Source of the DNA: Azospirillum agricola
GTDB taxonomy: Bacteria; Pseudomonadota; Alphaproteobacteria; Azospirillales; Azospirillaceae
Direction: 5' to 3'
NCBI RefSeq assembly: GCF_017876095.1
Contig: NZ_JAGINM010000025.1
Coordinates: 1 to 64,000, forward strand
DNA length: 64,000 nt
In this document: positions 1-10,087 of the stretch, piece by piece
How positions within the stretch are numbered: position 1 is the stretch's first letter
Layout of the letters: the number at the start of each line of letters is the position of its first letter
The notes under the pieces: generated by a model
What the model was told of the DNA's origin: nothing
Databases searched by the model: none
The model's input: only the letters and a program-made list of their open reading frames with translations
Program-made: the position numbers and the translations under genes

Positions 1-258
1 GACGTGCTCTACCGCCACCCCGAGGTGCTGGAGGCCGCCGTGGTCGCCCGCCACGACGAGAAGTGGGGCGAGACGCCCTGCGCCTTCGTCACCCTCAAGG
101 ACGGCGCCACGGCGACGGAAGCCGACATCATCGCCTTCTGCCGCGCCCACATGGCGCATTTCAAATGCCCGCGCACCGTCGTCTTCGGACCCCTGCCCAA
201 GACCTCCACCGGCAAGATCCAGAAGTTCGTCCTGCGCAAGCAGACCGAGGCGCTGTAG
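1..258 (+). CDS. Acyl-CoA synthetase / AMP-dependent ligase, C-terminal fragment
   Basis: This is the last 85 residues of an adenylate-forming enzyme; its start lies outside the window. The frame is open from base 1. The segment matches the small swinging C-terminal domain (AMP-binding_C): it has the VVxRHDEKWGE region and ends with PKTSTGKIQKF, where the TGK lysine is the catalytic lysine of adenylation in this family. Such enzymes activate a carboxylic acid with ATP and transfer it to CoA. The substrate cannot be read from this part. The gene ends 48 bases before the convergent dehydrogenase gene. Confidence 0.9.
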   Translation, partial: DVLYRHPEVLEAAVVARHDEKWGETPCAFVTLKDGATATEADIIAFCRAHMAHFKCPRTVVFGPLPKTSTGKIQKFVLRKQTEAL

Positions 259-306
259 GGGCCGGGGGCGGGCCGGGGGCTCACGGCCCCCGGCGCACCC
301 TTCCGC

Positions 307-1296
307 TTAAAGCAGCGTTTCCAGAACCCGGTCGGGCGGGGTGTGGCCGTCGGTGAAGGTCTTGACGTTGATGACGACCTTCTCGCCCATGTCGATGCGG
401 CCCTCGATGGTGGCCGAGCCCATGTGCGGCAGCAGCACCACGTTGTCGAGCCGCAGCAGCTTCGGGTTCACCGCCGGCTCGTGCTCGAACACGTCGAGGC
501 CGGCGCCGGCGATCTCGCCCTTGGACAGCATGCGGGTCAGCGCCACCTCGTCGATGACCTCGCCGCGCGAGGTGTTGACGATGTAGCAGTGCGGCCGCAG
601 CAGCTTCAGCCGGCGTTCCGACAGCAGATGGTAGGTGGCCGGGGTGTGCGGGCAGTTGATCGACACCACGTCCATCCGCGCCAGCATCTGGTCGAGGCTG
701 GACCAGTAGGTCGCCTCCAGCTCCTGCTCCAGTTCGGGGTGGACGCGGCGGCGGTTGTGGTAGTGGATCGACATGCCGAAGGCGCGCGCCCGGCGGGCCA
801 GCGCCTGCCCGATCCGCCCCATGCCGAGGATGCCCAGCCGCTTGCCGGTGATGCGGTGGCCGAGCATCGTCGTCGGCCCCCAACCGGTCCACTGGCCGGA
901 GCGGACCAGCCGCTCGCCCTCCGCCACGCGCCGCGCGGTGGCCAGCAGCAGCGCCATGGTCATGTCGGCGGTGTCCTCGGTCAGCACGCCCGGCGTGTTG
1001 GTGACGACGATGCCGCGCTCGCGCGCCGCCCGCAGGTCGATGTGATCGACGCCGGTGCCGAAGGAGGCGATCAGGCGGAGCTGCGGCCCGGCCTGCTCGA
1101 TCAGCTCGCGGTCGACGCGGTCGGTGACGGTGGGGACCAGCACGTCGGCGGTGGCGACCGCGTCGCGCATCTGCACCGGCGTCAGCGGCACGTCGTCCGG
1201 ATTGAGCCGTGTGTCGAACAGCTCCATCATCCGGGTCTCGATGACGTCCGGCAGCTTGCGGGTCACGACAACGAGCGGCTTCTTCTTGTCGGTCAT
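307..1296 (-). CDS. D-isomer 2-hydroxyacid dehydrogenase (glyoxylate/hydroxypyruvate reductase-like)
   Basis: A 329-residue NAD(P)-dependent cytosolic dehydrogenase of the D-2-hydroxyacid family, full length for the group. The Rossmann signature GILGMGRIGQA lies near residue 155. The catalytic set is visible: Arg in VNTSRGE (about residue 240), Glu near 269, and His in LLPHMGSAT near 290. These enzymes reduce 2-oxoacids such as glyoxylate or hydroxypyruvate to the D-hydroxyacid; the GyaR/GhrB branch is the best guess, but the substrate is inferred. An AGGGAGG ribosome site stands nine bases before the ATG. It diverges from the SH3 gene at 1561. Confidence 0.88.
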   Translation of the reverse strand: MTDKKKPLVVVTRKLPDVIETRMMELFDTRLNPDDVPLTPVQMRDAVATADVLVPTVTDRVDRELIEQAGPQLRLIASFGTGVDHIDLRAARERGIVVTNTPGVLTEDTADMTMALLLATARRVAEGERLVRSGQWTGWGPTTMLGHRITGKRLGILGMGRIGQALARRARAFGMSIHYHNRRRVHPELEQELEATYWSSLDQMLARMDVVSINCPHTPATYHLLSERRLKLLRPHCYIVNTSRGEVIDEVALTRMLSKGEIAGAGLDVFEHEPAVNPKLLRLDNVVLLPHMGSATIEGRIDMGEKVVINVKTFTDGHTPPDRVLETLL

Positions 1297-1560
1297 CGAG
1301 CGGGGCCTCCCTAACCTCGGCCGTCCGCGCCGCGCGGCGTGGATCGGCCAGTCGTTGCCATACCAAGCGGTTGGGGCACTGTCCAGCCGACTGTGACGAA
1401 TGACCGCCCTGTGGAAGCCGCCGCCCCTCCACCCTCCCCCCGGCCCGTGACAACCGCCCGCCGGCCCCGCTCCGGCGGCGGCGAGCCTTGCCCCGAAGGA
1501 GCACCCCTATCTATAGTGCCGTCCCGCCGTCGCACCCCCCGCTTGCCCCCGGTGTCGTCC

Positions 1561-2091
1561 ATGCCCGTTCGCCGTTTCGCCTTCGCCGCGCTGGTCCTGC
1601 TTGCCGGGATGGGAGTCGGCCTGGCGTCCGGCACCGCCGACGCGCAGGCCCGCAAGGAGAAGGACCCGACCCACGCGTCCGGCCTGCCGATCCCGCGCTT
1701 CGTCACGATGCGCGTCGGCGAGGTCAACCTGCGCTCCGGCCCCAACGGCAGCTACCCGATCGACTGGGTGTTCACCCGCAAGGAGATGCCGGTGGAGATC
1801 ATCCAGGAGTTCGACACCTGGCGCCGCATCCGCGACTGGGAGGGCAGCGAGGGCTGGGTCCACCAGAGCGCCCTGTCGGGAAAGCGCGGCGCCCTGGTCG
1901 TCGGCGGCGTCCGCGCCCTGCGCAAGGCGCCGCAGGCCGACGCCCCGGTCGTCGCCCGCGCCGAGACCGGCGTCATCGGCTCGCTGAAGAAGTGCCAGGG
2001 CGACTGGTGCGAGGTCGACATCAAGGGCTATCGCGGCTGGCTCCAGCGCGCCGATTTCTGGGGCACCTATCCGGGTGAAAAGGTGGAGTAA
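1561..2091 (+). CDS. Exported SH3-domain protein
   Basis: The frame is open further upstream, but the ATG at 1561 is chosen because it begins a clear Sec signal peptide (MPVRRFAFAALVLLAG, cleavage probably after ADAQA). The mature part of about 150 residues holds two bacterial SH3-like segments: MRVGEVNLRSGPN near residue 49 and VGGVRALRKAPQ near residue 116, with the WRRIRDWEGSEGWVH motif typical of SH3_4/SH3_3 proteins between them. Such proteins sit in the periplasm and are thought to bind peptidoglycan or other envelope parts. The function here is not known. A second, unrelated SH3 protein is at 28184. Confidence 0.85.
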   Translation: MPVRRFAFAALVLLAGMGVGLASGTADAQARKEKDPTHASGLPIPRFVTMRVGEVNLRSGPNGSYPIDWVFTRKEMPVEIIQEFDTWRRIRDWEGSEGWVHQSALSGKRGALVVGGVRALRKAPQADAPVVARAETGVIGSLKKCQGDWCEVDIKGYRGWLQRADFWGTYPGEKVE

Positions 2092-2106
2092 GGACGGAAA
2101 GGTTTT

Positions 2107-2697
2107 TCAGGCGAAATCCTTCGCCAGTTCCGCCCGCACCGCCTCCGGCATCACCGCCAGATGACCGTAGTTGGGATGCCCGATCCCGACCAGCACCTGG
2201 GCGCCCGGCTCGCGGAAGGCGGCGACCTGCTCGTCGGTGAAGTCGAAATGCAGGAAATGGACGGAGGAGGTCTTGCCGGCGGCGTTGGTCCGCTCGACGT
2301 CGCCCTCCGGCCGGCCGGCGATGGCCTGGCCGGCGAGCCGGATCGTCATGAAGCCCTCGACCCCGCCGAGCGCGCCCAGCACCCGGTCGCGGCGCTCGGG
2401 GTCGTCGATTTCGAACATCACCGTGGCGACCAGCTCGCGCCCCTTGGGAATCAGCGGATTGTAGGCGCGGAGCTCGTCGGCGATCTGCTCCTCCCCGCCC
2501 TTCTCGATGTGCAGCATCTCGTGGATCTGCTGCCACATCGTCTCGTAGCTCTCGAAATAGAAGGTCGCGTGCGGACCGACCGAAACGCGGCGGTTCCTCT
2601 TGACCGCGACCAGCGCCTTGCGGCGGGCCAGCCGCTCCTGGGCGTACCGCGCCATCGGCATGATGTCGGCGCGGGTGATCTCGGTCTTGGCGGCCAT
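2107..2697 (-). CDS. DUF3501 family protein
   Basis: A 196-residue protein that matches the DUF3501 family from end to end, including the FYFESYETMWxQIHEML segment and the ELVATVMFEID segment. The biochemical function is unknown. In many proteobacteria this family is encoded directly behind a rubrerythrin and a two-cluster Fe-S protein, exactly as here, so it probably works in the same peroxide or reactive-oxygen defence unit (inference from conserved neighbourhood). The start is the ATG at 2697, 14 bases after the stop of the Fe-S gene. It is the last gene of the minus-strand group. Confidence 0.85.
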   Translation of the reverse strand: MAAKTEITRADIMPMARYAQERLARRKALVAVKRNRRVSVGPHATFYFESYETMWQQIHEMLHIEKGGEEQIADELRAYNPLIPKGRELVATVMFEIDDPERRDRVLGALGGVEGFMTIRLAGQAIAGRPEGDVERTNAAGKTSSVHFLHFDFTDEQVAAFREPGAQVLVGIGHPNYGHLAVMPEAVRAELAKDFA

Positions 2698-2711
2698 GGC
2701 GGCTCCTGCGT

Positions 2712-4076
2712 TCAGACGGTGATTCCGTAGGCGCGGGCGAACAGTTCGACCGGGTGCAGGTTCTCCGGCCTGGGACCGTCCGTCCCGCCGCCGTTCAGGC
2801 GGTCGATGCCCTGCATGATGTGCGGCCCGGCGATCGGGCATTCCGAGGCGACGTAGATCTTGCCGGCCTTCAAAGCCTGGGTGGCGACCGGCTTGCCGAC
2901 CTTGAGCGCCACCGGGAAATTCCCGGTCAGCACGCCCCATGACCCGCCATGGCCGGAACAGCGCTCGATCACCTTCAGGTCGGCCCTGGGGATCAGCCGC
3001 AGCATCTCCGCCGCCTTCTGCCCCATGTTCTGGGCGCGGGCGTGGCAGGCGACATGCAGCGCGACCCCGCCCGGCAGTGGCTCCAGCCCCTCGGCCAGCC
3101 CGTCGCGCCGAGCGATGTCGACGATGTATTCGCTGACGTCGAAGGTCGCCTGCGCCAGCTTCTCCACCGCCGCGCGGTGCGGCGCGTCCCTCGGCACGAT
3201 CAGCGGCCATTCCAGCTTCAGCATTAAAGCACAGCTCGGCACCAGGGCGATGACGTCGTAGCCCTTGTCGATCCAGGGGCCGAGCGCCGCCGCCACCGTC
3301 GCCGCCCGCGAATCGACCTTGGCGAGGTCGCCCTGCTCCAGCTGCGGCATGCCGCAACAGGCGGGATAGACCACCTCGCTCTCGACGCCGTTGCGCGCCA
3401 GGATGGCGCGGGCCGCCATGCCGATGGCCGGGTTGTTGTAGTTGGCGAAGCAGGTGGCGTAGAGCACCGCCTTGCGCTTGCCGAAGGCCGGGGCCGCGCG
3501 GTTGAGCTCCAGCGGCTCGGCCTTGGCCCGCATGACCAGGGTCTTGCCGTTGAACTTAGGCAGATGCGCCTCTTGATGGACGCCGGCGACCTTTTCCAGG
3601 AGCGGCCGGGTGATCCTGTTGGTCTCGGCCGAGGCCCAGTTGGCGATGGCCGCGACCGGCCGCGCCAGCTCGCCGTTGCGGTCGGTCTCAGTCAATTGCC
3701 TGAGGGCGAAGGGAACGCCGTGCTTTTGCGCCTCCACCGCCCGGTGGCGCACCATCAAATGCGGGAAATCGAGCGCCCAGGGGTGCGGCGGCACGTAGGG
3801 GCATTTGGTCATGAAGCACATGTCGCACAGCGTGCAGGCGTCGACGACGCCCTTGAACGCCTCGGACGGCACGCCGTGCAGTTCGGCCTCGCCCGCGTTG
3901 TCGACCAGATCGAACAGGCGGGGAAAGCTGTCGCACAGGTTGAAGCAGCGCCGGCAGCCGTGGCAGATGTCGAAGACCCGCCGCATCTCCGCGTCCAGCT
4001 TGGCCTCGTCGGAGAAGTCTGGGTTTTGCCAGTCGAGCGGGTGGCGGACGGGCGGCTCCAGGCTGCCTTCGCGCAT
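2712..4076 (-). CDS. Heterodisulfide reductase-related Fe-S protein (GlpC/HdrD-like)
   Basis: A 454-residue protein with two ferredoxin-like 4Fe-4S motifs near the N-terminus (CHGCRRCFNLC at about residue 38 and CTLCDMCFMTKCP near 82) followed by two CCG domains. The second-half cysteines are visible in YPACCGMPQLEQG and ERCSGHGGSWG. This is the layout of GlpC and HdrD electron-transfer subunits. Here it stands between rubrerythrin and DUF3501, so it probably carries electrons to rubrerythrin (inference). The frame opens 22 codons upstream, but the ATG at 4076 has an AGGGAGA ribosome site and is preferred. There is no partner flavin dehydrogenase nearby. Confidence 0.86.
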   Translation of the reverse strand: MREGSLEPPVRHPLDWQNPDFSDEAKLDAEMRRVFDICHGCRRCFNLCDSFPRLFDLVDNAGEAELHGVPSEAFKGVVDACTLCDMCFMTKCPYVPPHPWALDFPHLMVRHRAVEAQKHGVPFALRQLTETDRNGELARPVAAIANWASAETNRITRPLLEKVAGVHQEAHLPKFNGKTLVMRAKAEPLELNRAAPAFGKRKAVLYATCFANYNNPAIGMAARAILARNGVESEVVYPACCGMPQLEQGDLAKVDSRAATVAAALGPWIDKGYDVIALVPSCALMLKLEWPLIVPRDAPHRAAVEKLAQATFDVSEYIVDIARRDGLAEGLEPLPGGVALHVACHARAQNMGQKAAEMLRLIPRADLKVIERCSGHGGSWGVLTGNFPVALKVGKPVATQALKAGKIYVASECPIAGPHIMQGIDRLNGGGTDGPRPENLHPVELFARAYGITV

Positions 4077-4220
4077 GGGCGTGTCTCCCTTGGACGTCTC
4101 TTCTTTCGCGCTTTTCCGGAGAGCTTTTTTCAAAAGCGGCACAGCCCCTCCCCAACCCTCTCCGACGAAACGGGGAGGGAGGGACCGGCGCGCCCGTGTC
4201 GGTGCGGGAGAAGCCTCCCC

Positions 4221-4634
4221 TTACAGCGCGTCGAGCGCCTTCTGGAAACGGCCGGCGTGGCTCTTCTCGGCCTTGGCGAGGGTCTCGAACCAGTCGGCAA
4301 CCTCGTCGAAGCCCTCGTCGCGGGCGGTCTTGGCCATGCCCGGATACATGTCGGTGTATTCGTGGGTCTCGCCGGCGATGGCCGCCTTGAGGTTGGCGTC
4401 GGTGGCGCCGATCGGCAGGCCGGTGGCCGGGTCGCCGACCTCCTCCAAAAATTCCAGATGGCCATGCGCGTGGCCGGTCTCGCCCTCCGCCGTGGAGCGG
4501 AAGACGCTGGCGACGTCGTTGAAGCCCTCGACGTCGGCCTTCTGGGCGAAATAGAGATAGCGGCGGTTGGCCTGGCTCTCGCCGGCGAAGGCGGCCTTCA
4601 GGTTCTCTTCGGTCCTGGTACCCTTCAGCGACAT
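4221..4634 (-). CDS. Rubrerythrin, diiron domain only
   Basis: A 137-residue ferritin-like diiron protein. The first EN-LKAAFAGESQANRRY helix, the ETGHAHGH helix and the second-half GETHEYTDMYPG helix carry the Glu/His ligands. The C-terminal rubredoxin domain of classical rubrerythrin is missing, as is common in alphaproteobacteria. Rubrerythrin reduces hydrogen peroxide to water at its diiron site. The next gene is an Fe-S electron carrier, which may replace the missing rubredoxin part (inference). The start is ATG 4634 behind GGAGGAAC, although the frame is open upstream. The 181-base gap to irr should hold its promoter. Confidence 0.92.
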   Translation of the reverse strand: MSLKGTRTEENLKAAFAGESQANRRYLYFAQKADVEGFNDVASVFRSTAEGETGHAHGHLEFLEEVGDPATGLPIGATDANLKAAIAGETHEYTDMYPGMAKTARDEGFDEVADWFETLAKAEKSHAGRFQKALDAL

Positions 4635-4815
4635 GACTGGTTCCTCCGGACGGTTGCGCCCGGCGTCGCCACGCCCACGGCGCGGCGCGCTGGCGTGGGC
4701 GGGATCTTCGCACCAACCGTTGGTCAGGTCAACAGTCTGGAGCCCCTCTAAAAACCCCGGCAAACCGCCGTGCACAAAAGGTTTTCTGAGAGTAAGTCGC
4801 AGTCGCTCCGGACGA

Positions 4816-5241
4816 TCACTCGCCGTCTTCGACGAGACGGACGATCACATCGACGCGGGCGATTCGCGTTCCGGTCGGCGCGCTCGGCAGGTTCTGGATC
4901 GCCAGATGGTCGCCGGGGATGTCCTCCAGCCGGCCGGTGTTCTCCAGAAAGAAATGGTGATGGTCGCTGGTGTTGGTGTCGAAATAGGATTTTCCAGCCT
5001 CCACCACCACCTCGCGCAGCAGGCCGGCGGCGGTGAACTGGTTCAGCGTGTTGTAGACGGTCGCCAGCGACACCGGCAGGTCGGCCGACACCGCCTCGCC
5101 ATGCAGCTGTTCCGCCGTGACATGGCGGTCGCAGCCTTCGAACAGCAGGCGGGCGAGCCCCAGGCGCTGGCGGGTCGGTCGCAGGCCCGCGCCGTGCAGG
5201 CGGTCGAGAGCGCGCTTGAAGGGGCGGTGGGCGGTCGTCAT
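4816..5241 (-). CDS. irr: Irr-type Fur family iron response regulator
   Basis: A 141-residue Fur-superfamily repressor. The winged helix (TRQRLGLARLLF to VSLATVYNTLNQF) is followed by the dimerisation region with SDHHHFFLENTGRLEDIP, whose HHH motif and wording are characteristic of alphaproteobacterial Irr. Irr senses iron through haem and controls haem synthesis, iron uptake and iron storage genes. The start is ATG 5241; the longer open frame is ignored because the family begins here. The rubrerythrin group lies directly downstream on the same strand, and hemA is at 30.3 kb. A palindrome stands about 80 bases upstream. Confidence 0.85.
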   Translation of the reverse strand: MTTAHRPFKRALDRLHGAGLRPTRQRLGLARLLFEGCDRHVTAEQLHGEAVSADLPVSLATVYNTLNQFTAAGLLREVVVEAGKSYFDTNTSDHHHFFLENTGRLEDIPGDHLAIQNLPSAPTGTRIARVDVIVRLVEDGE

Positions 5242-5321
5242 GGGCAGCAACCTGCTGAGACGTCGAGATCCGATACGGGGCACGACGTGAGGCACGATGA
5301 CTTGCGGCGGAAGGCCGCAGA

Positions 5322-5340
5322 TCGTTCCACTGTAGAACGA
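5322..5340. promoter_or_regulatory. Near-perfect palindrome upstream of irr (candidate operator)
   Basis: A 19-base inverted repeat with arms TCGTTC and GAACGA around CACTGTA; eight of nine base pairs match. Read from the centre it also fits the 7-1-7 layout (GTTCCAC-T-GTAGAAC) used by Fur-family regulators. It lies 81 bases before the irr start codon, so autoregulation is a sensible guess. It is not a match to the ICE consensus of Irr. Confidence 0.4.
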
Positions 5341-5412
5341 ATCCGCCGCGCGACGCAAGAAACTGCGTCGCGCGGCGGTCATCGGGAATGCGCGCCGGAC
5401 GGTGACGTCCGC

Positions 5413-6810
<1,398 letters not shown>

Positions 6811-6987
6811 CGAACCCTCCAAAAACCGTACGTGCACCCATGGGGGCGCCGGATCAAAGCGGCGGATACCAGACGACGAAAGACCCCGCCGGAAACGGAC
6901 CGGTTCCGGCAGGGCGCGCCATGCGGTCCTATATATGAGGAAACGGCCCGTCCTACGAGTGGATTCGGCCCAGCACGCAAAAAACGT

Positions 6988-7752
6988 TCACACTTTTCCG
7001 CAACCGCGAACGGAAGGTTCCGCCAACTCCGCCGCCAGCCGCCCCGGCGCGTCGGTGAAGACCGCCGTGACGCCCCAGCCGAACAGCGTCCGCGCCCGCT
7101 CCGCGTCGTTGACGGTGTAGGCCAGCACCGGCCGCCCGGTGGCGCGGTAGGCGGCGACGCTCTCCGCCGTCTGCCACTCCTGGTTCACGTTGAGGCTCGC
7201 CGCCCCCACCCGGTCGGCGATGGCCGCCCAATCCGCCGGCTCCTCCCAGATCAGGTAGCCGCGCGGGATCTCCGGCCACAGGTCGCGGGCGACCTCCAGG
7301 CAGGGCACCTCGAAGCTGGAGAGCAGCAGCGGCCGGTCGGCCGGCCACAGCGGGCGCAGCACCTCCAGCGCCGCCCGGGCGGTCGCGACGTCCTGCCCCG
7401 GATAGGGCTTGATCTCCAGGTTGAGGCCGAGGCCGAGCTCGCGGATCAGCCCGACCGCCGCCTCCAGCGTCGGCACCCGCTCGTCGGCGAAGCGCGGGTC
7501 GAACCAGGAGCCGGCGTCGAGTTGACGCAACTGGTCGAGGTCGAGCAGCGGGACCGGCCCGCGCCCGGTGGTGGTGCGGTCGAGCGTGTCGTCGTGGATC
7601 AGCACCGGCCGCAGGTCGCGCGTCAGCATGACATCGACCTCGACCCAGCGGGCGCCCTGGCTGGCGGCCTCGCGGAGCGAGGCGAGCGTGTTCTCCGGCG
7701 CGCTTTCCTTGGCGCCGCGGTGGCCGATCAGACGGGGAAGAGTCGACAGCAT
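6988..7752 (-). CDS. Glycerophosphodiester phosphodiesterase
   Basis: A 254-residue GDPD family enzyme with no signal peptide. The active-site motif LIGHRGAKESAPENTL (His, Arg, Glu) is at residue 9, VEVDVMLTRD gives the metal ligands Glu and Asp, and LIHDDTLDRTT holds the second catalytic His. NLEIKPYPG and VYTVND-like segments complete the barrel. It hydrolyses glycerophosphodiesters from phospholipid turnover to glycerol-3-phosphate and an alcohol. It starts at ATG 7752, 66 bases from the divergent radical SAM gene at 7819. The length and motifs are typical of UgpQ-like proteins. Confidence 0.92.
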   Translation of the reverse strand: MLSTLPRLIGHRGAKESAPENTLASLREAASQGARWVEVDVMLTRDLRPVLIHDDTLDRTTTGRGPVPLLDLDQLRQLDAGSWFDPRFADERVPTLEAAVGLIRELGLGLNLEIKPYPGQDVATARAALEVLRPLWPADRPLLLSSFEVPCLEVARDLWPEIPRGYLIWEEPADWAAIADRVGAASLNVNQEWQTAESVAAYRATGRPVLAYTVNDAERARTLFGWGVTAVFTDAPGRLAAELAEPSVRGCGKV

Positions 7753-7818
7753 GGGTCTCACGGGAGTAAGAGCGGACGCTTCCTTACATGACGGAATCCG
7801 CCGAGGCGGGAAAGAGCG

Positions 7819-8853
7819 ATGAAGGCCCTTCACAACGTTTCCGATCTGGTGGCCGCCGGGCTGATGACCCCCGAGGCGGGCAAGGCCGTGGAAACGGTGG
7901 CCGGACGCTACGCCGTGGCGGTGACGCCGTACCTGCGCGACCAGCTGGCCGGGCGTACACCCGACGACCCGCTGTACGCGCAGTACATCCCCTCCCCCGA
8001 GGAGGCGTACACGGCGCCGGAGGAGCGCGAGGATCCGATCGGCGACGTGGCGCGCAGCCCGGTCAAGGGCATCGTCCACCGCTACCCGGACCGGGTGCTG
8101 CTGAAGCCGCTGCACGCCTGCGCGGTCTATTGCCGCTTCTGCTTCCGCCGCGAGATGGTCGGCCCCGGCGGCGAGGCGCTGACCGGCGAGGAGCTGGACG
8201 CGGCGCTCGCCTATGTCCGCGACCATGACGCGGTGTGGGAGGTGGTGGTCACCGGCGGCGACCCCTTCCTGCTGTCGCCGCGCCGGCTGCGCGGCATCGT
8301 CCAGGCTTTGTCGGCCATGCCGCATGTCGGCATCGTCCGCCTGCACACCCGCATCCCCGCCGCCGATCCCGAACGGGTGACCGCCGAGCTGGTCGAGGCG
8401 CTGACCGCCCCCGACCTCGCCACCTGGGTCGCCGTCCACGTCAACCACGCCGACGAGCTGACCCCGCCGGTCCGCGCCGCGCTGGCCCGGCTGGTCGAGG
8501 CCGGCATTCCGCTGGTCGGCCAGTCGGTGCTGCTGAAGGGAATCAACGACAGCCCGGCGGCGCTGGAAGCGCTGTTCCGCGGGCTGGTGCGCAACCGGGT
8601 CAAGCCCTACTACCTGCATCACCCCGATCTGGCGGCCGGCACCAGCCATTTCCGCAGCACGCTGGCCGAGGGGCGGGCGCTGGTGAAGGGGCTGCGCGGG
8701 CGGGTGTCGGGGCTCTGCCAGCCGACCTACGTGCTGGACATCCCCGGCGGCCACGGCAAGGCCCCCGCCGCCCCCGCCTGGATCGCGGATGAGGGAGAGG
8801 GGGAGTACAGGGTCGAGGACTTCACCGGGGCGACGCACCGCTACCGGGGGTGA
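7819..8853 (+). CDS. Radical SAM lysine 2,3-aminomutase-family protein (EpmB-like)
   Basis: A 344-residue KamA/YodO/EpmB family protein. The radical SAM cluster motif CAVYCRFCFRRE is near residue 105. The glycine-rich SAM-binding motif VTGGDPFLL and the KPYYLHH and GTSHFR segments bind PLP and substrate in this family. The short length is that of EpmB, which makes (R)-beta-lysine for modification of elongation factor P, rather than of the catabolic KamA. No epmA or efp gene is in the window, so EpmB is an inference. ATG start behind GGGAAAGAGCG. Confidence 0.85.
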   Translation: MKALHNVSDLVAAGLMTPEAGKAVETVAGRYAVAVTPYLRDQLAGRTPDDPLYAQYIPSPEEAYTAPEEREDPIGDVARSPVKGIVHRYPDRVLLKPLHACAVYCRFCFRREMVGPGGEALTGEELDAALAYVRDHDAVWEVVVTGGDPFLLSPRRLRGIVQALSAMPHVGIVRLHTRIPAADPERVTAELVEALTAPDLATWVAVHVNHADELTPPVRAALARLVEAGIPLVGQSVLLKGINDSPAALEALFRGLVRNRVKPYYLHHPDLAAGTSHFRSTLAEGRALVKGLRGRVSGLCQPTYVLDIPGGHGKAPAAPAWIADEGEGEYRVEDFTGATHRYRG

Positions 8854-8857
8854 GCGC

Positions 8858-9916
8858 TCAGTCCGGAATCAGGAACTGCACGCCCAGCCAGCGCCAACGG
8901 CCCTCCGGGGTCGGCAGGGTGCAGTTGACCCGCGCCCGGCCCGGCGGGAAGGGATCCTTGATGCGGACCTCGACGCGGTCCTCGGCGATGCGCTCCAGCA
9001 CCGTGCGCCCCTGGCCGGCGGCGAAACAGGCCAGCTTGGCGCTGTCGCCGACGCTGTCGGCGATGGTGAAGCCCAGCGGCGGCGGATTCACCGTGATCAG
9101 CGGGTCGTCCGGCGTCAGGTCCGACACCGGCAGCGGCAGCGCGTTGGCAGCGAGCTGGAAGCGGTCGACGCTGCCGTAGGTCTCGTTCATCAGGAAGCGC
9201 GGCAGCCCCCACGGATCGGCCTGCGGGTGCAGCACGCCCGACTGCTGGCCGAAGGCGGCGACGAAGCCCTGCTCGGCCACCGCCTTGCGCACCGCCAGGG
9301 AATATTCACCCTGCGGGTAGGCGAACAGGGTCGGCCGCTGCCCGAGTTCCGTCTGGAAGCGGTCGGACATGCGGCGCAGCTCCGCCACCACCTCGGCCGG
9401 CGACCGCGGCACCAGCGACTGGGTCGAGCCGCCCAGCCCGCCGATGGTGACTCCGGCCGCCGCCATCTGGCGGATCTCCGACCAGCTCATGTGGGCGGGC
9501 GAGCCCCGGTCGACCGCGTCGGTGGCGACGAACAGGGTGAAGGGAAGGTTGGCGGCCTTCAGGCGCGGCCACGCCTCGGTGTAGGCGGAGCGGCTGGCCT
9601 CGTCGATGGTGATGGCCACCGCCCGGTCGGGCAGCGGCTTGCCGGTGCGCAGCGCGTCGAGGATCTTCGGAAGCGGCAGGACCTGATAGTCGCCGTCGGT
9701 CAGCTCGTCGAGATGCGCCTCGAACTGGTCGATGCGGATGCTGATCGACGGATTCTGGTCCTCGCCGAAGCGGTCGTAGGCGAACACCACCGCGCTGGCG
9801 CCGGTGTCCGCCGCCATGGCCCCGCGTCCCGCCGGAACCAGGGCGGTCCAGACGGTCAGAACGGCGGTGGCGAGCACCCTGACGGCACGGCGAAACGGCA
9901 TGGCGTCCTGTGACAA
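8858..9916 (-). CDS. Exported polysaccharide deacetylase-like protein, metal site apparently lost
   Basis: A 352-residue protein with a signal peptide (cleavage near residue 35 after AMAA). The NodB-type fold of PgaB-like deacetylases is recognisable: FAYDRFGED, then AITIDEASRSAYTEAWP where active enzymes have TxDDG/TIDDA, then PFTLFVAT and FAYPQGEYS. The loop that should carry the zinc-binding His-x3-His reads IGGLGGSTQSLV and has no histidine. The protein may therefore be a non-catalytic relative or use another chemistry. It converges with the radical SAM gene, leaving only four bases between stops. Confidence 0.8.
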   Translation of the reverse strand: MSQDAMPFRRAVRVLATAVLTVWTALVPAGRGAMAADTGASAVVFAYDRFGEDQNPSISIRIDQFEAHLDELTDGDYQVLPLPKILDALRTGKPLPDRAVAITIDEASRSAYTEAWPRLKAANLPFTLFVATDAVDRGSPAHMSWSEIRQMAAAGVTIGGLGGSTQSLVPRSPAEVVAELRRMSDRFQTELGQRPTLFAYPQGEYSLAVRKAVAEQGFVAAFGQQSGVLHPQADPWGLPRFLMNETYGSVDRFQLAANALPLPVSDLTPDDPLITVNPPPLGFTIADSVGDSAKLACFAAGQGRTVLERIAEDRVEVRIKDPFPPGRARVNCTLPTPEGRWRWLGVQFLIPD

Positions 9917-10087
9917 CGGGAAGCCGGATCAAAAATCCGGCTTGTGGCAAGAGATGTGCCACAGTCCCCCATGCCGGAACAAGGTCCGCCACGGCGTTTT
10001 TCCACCAAGGCCGGCGATGCGATGCGCGCATGCAACAACCGATGCGCGGCGGGCTTCGTTTCGTGCGCGGGCCCGCCCGCCTCGCCC

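Noticed and set aside
281..1504. Arg-rich 407-codon frame overlapping the hydroxyacid dehydrogenase
   Set aside because: Frame-shifted reading of the same gene; the family motifs are only in the chosen frame.
4635..4815. Irr box (ICE, TTTAGAA-type) in front of rubrerythrin
   Set aside because: Only short AT-rich pieces such as CTCTAAAAA and TTCTGAGAG occur; none forms the required inverted repeat.
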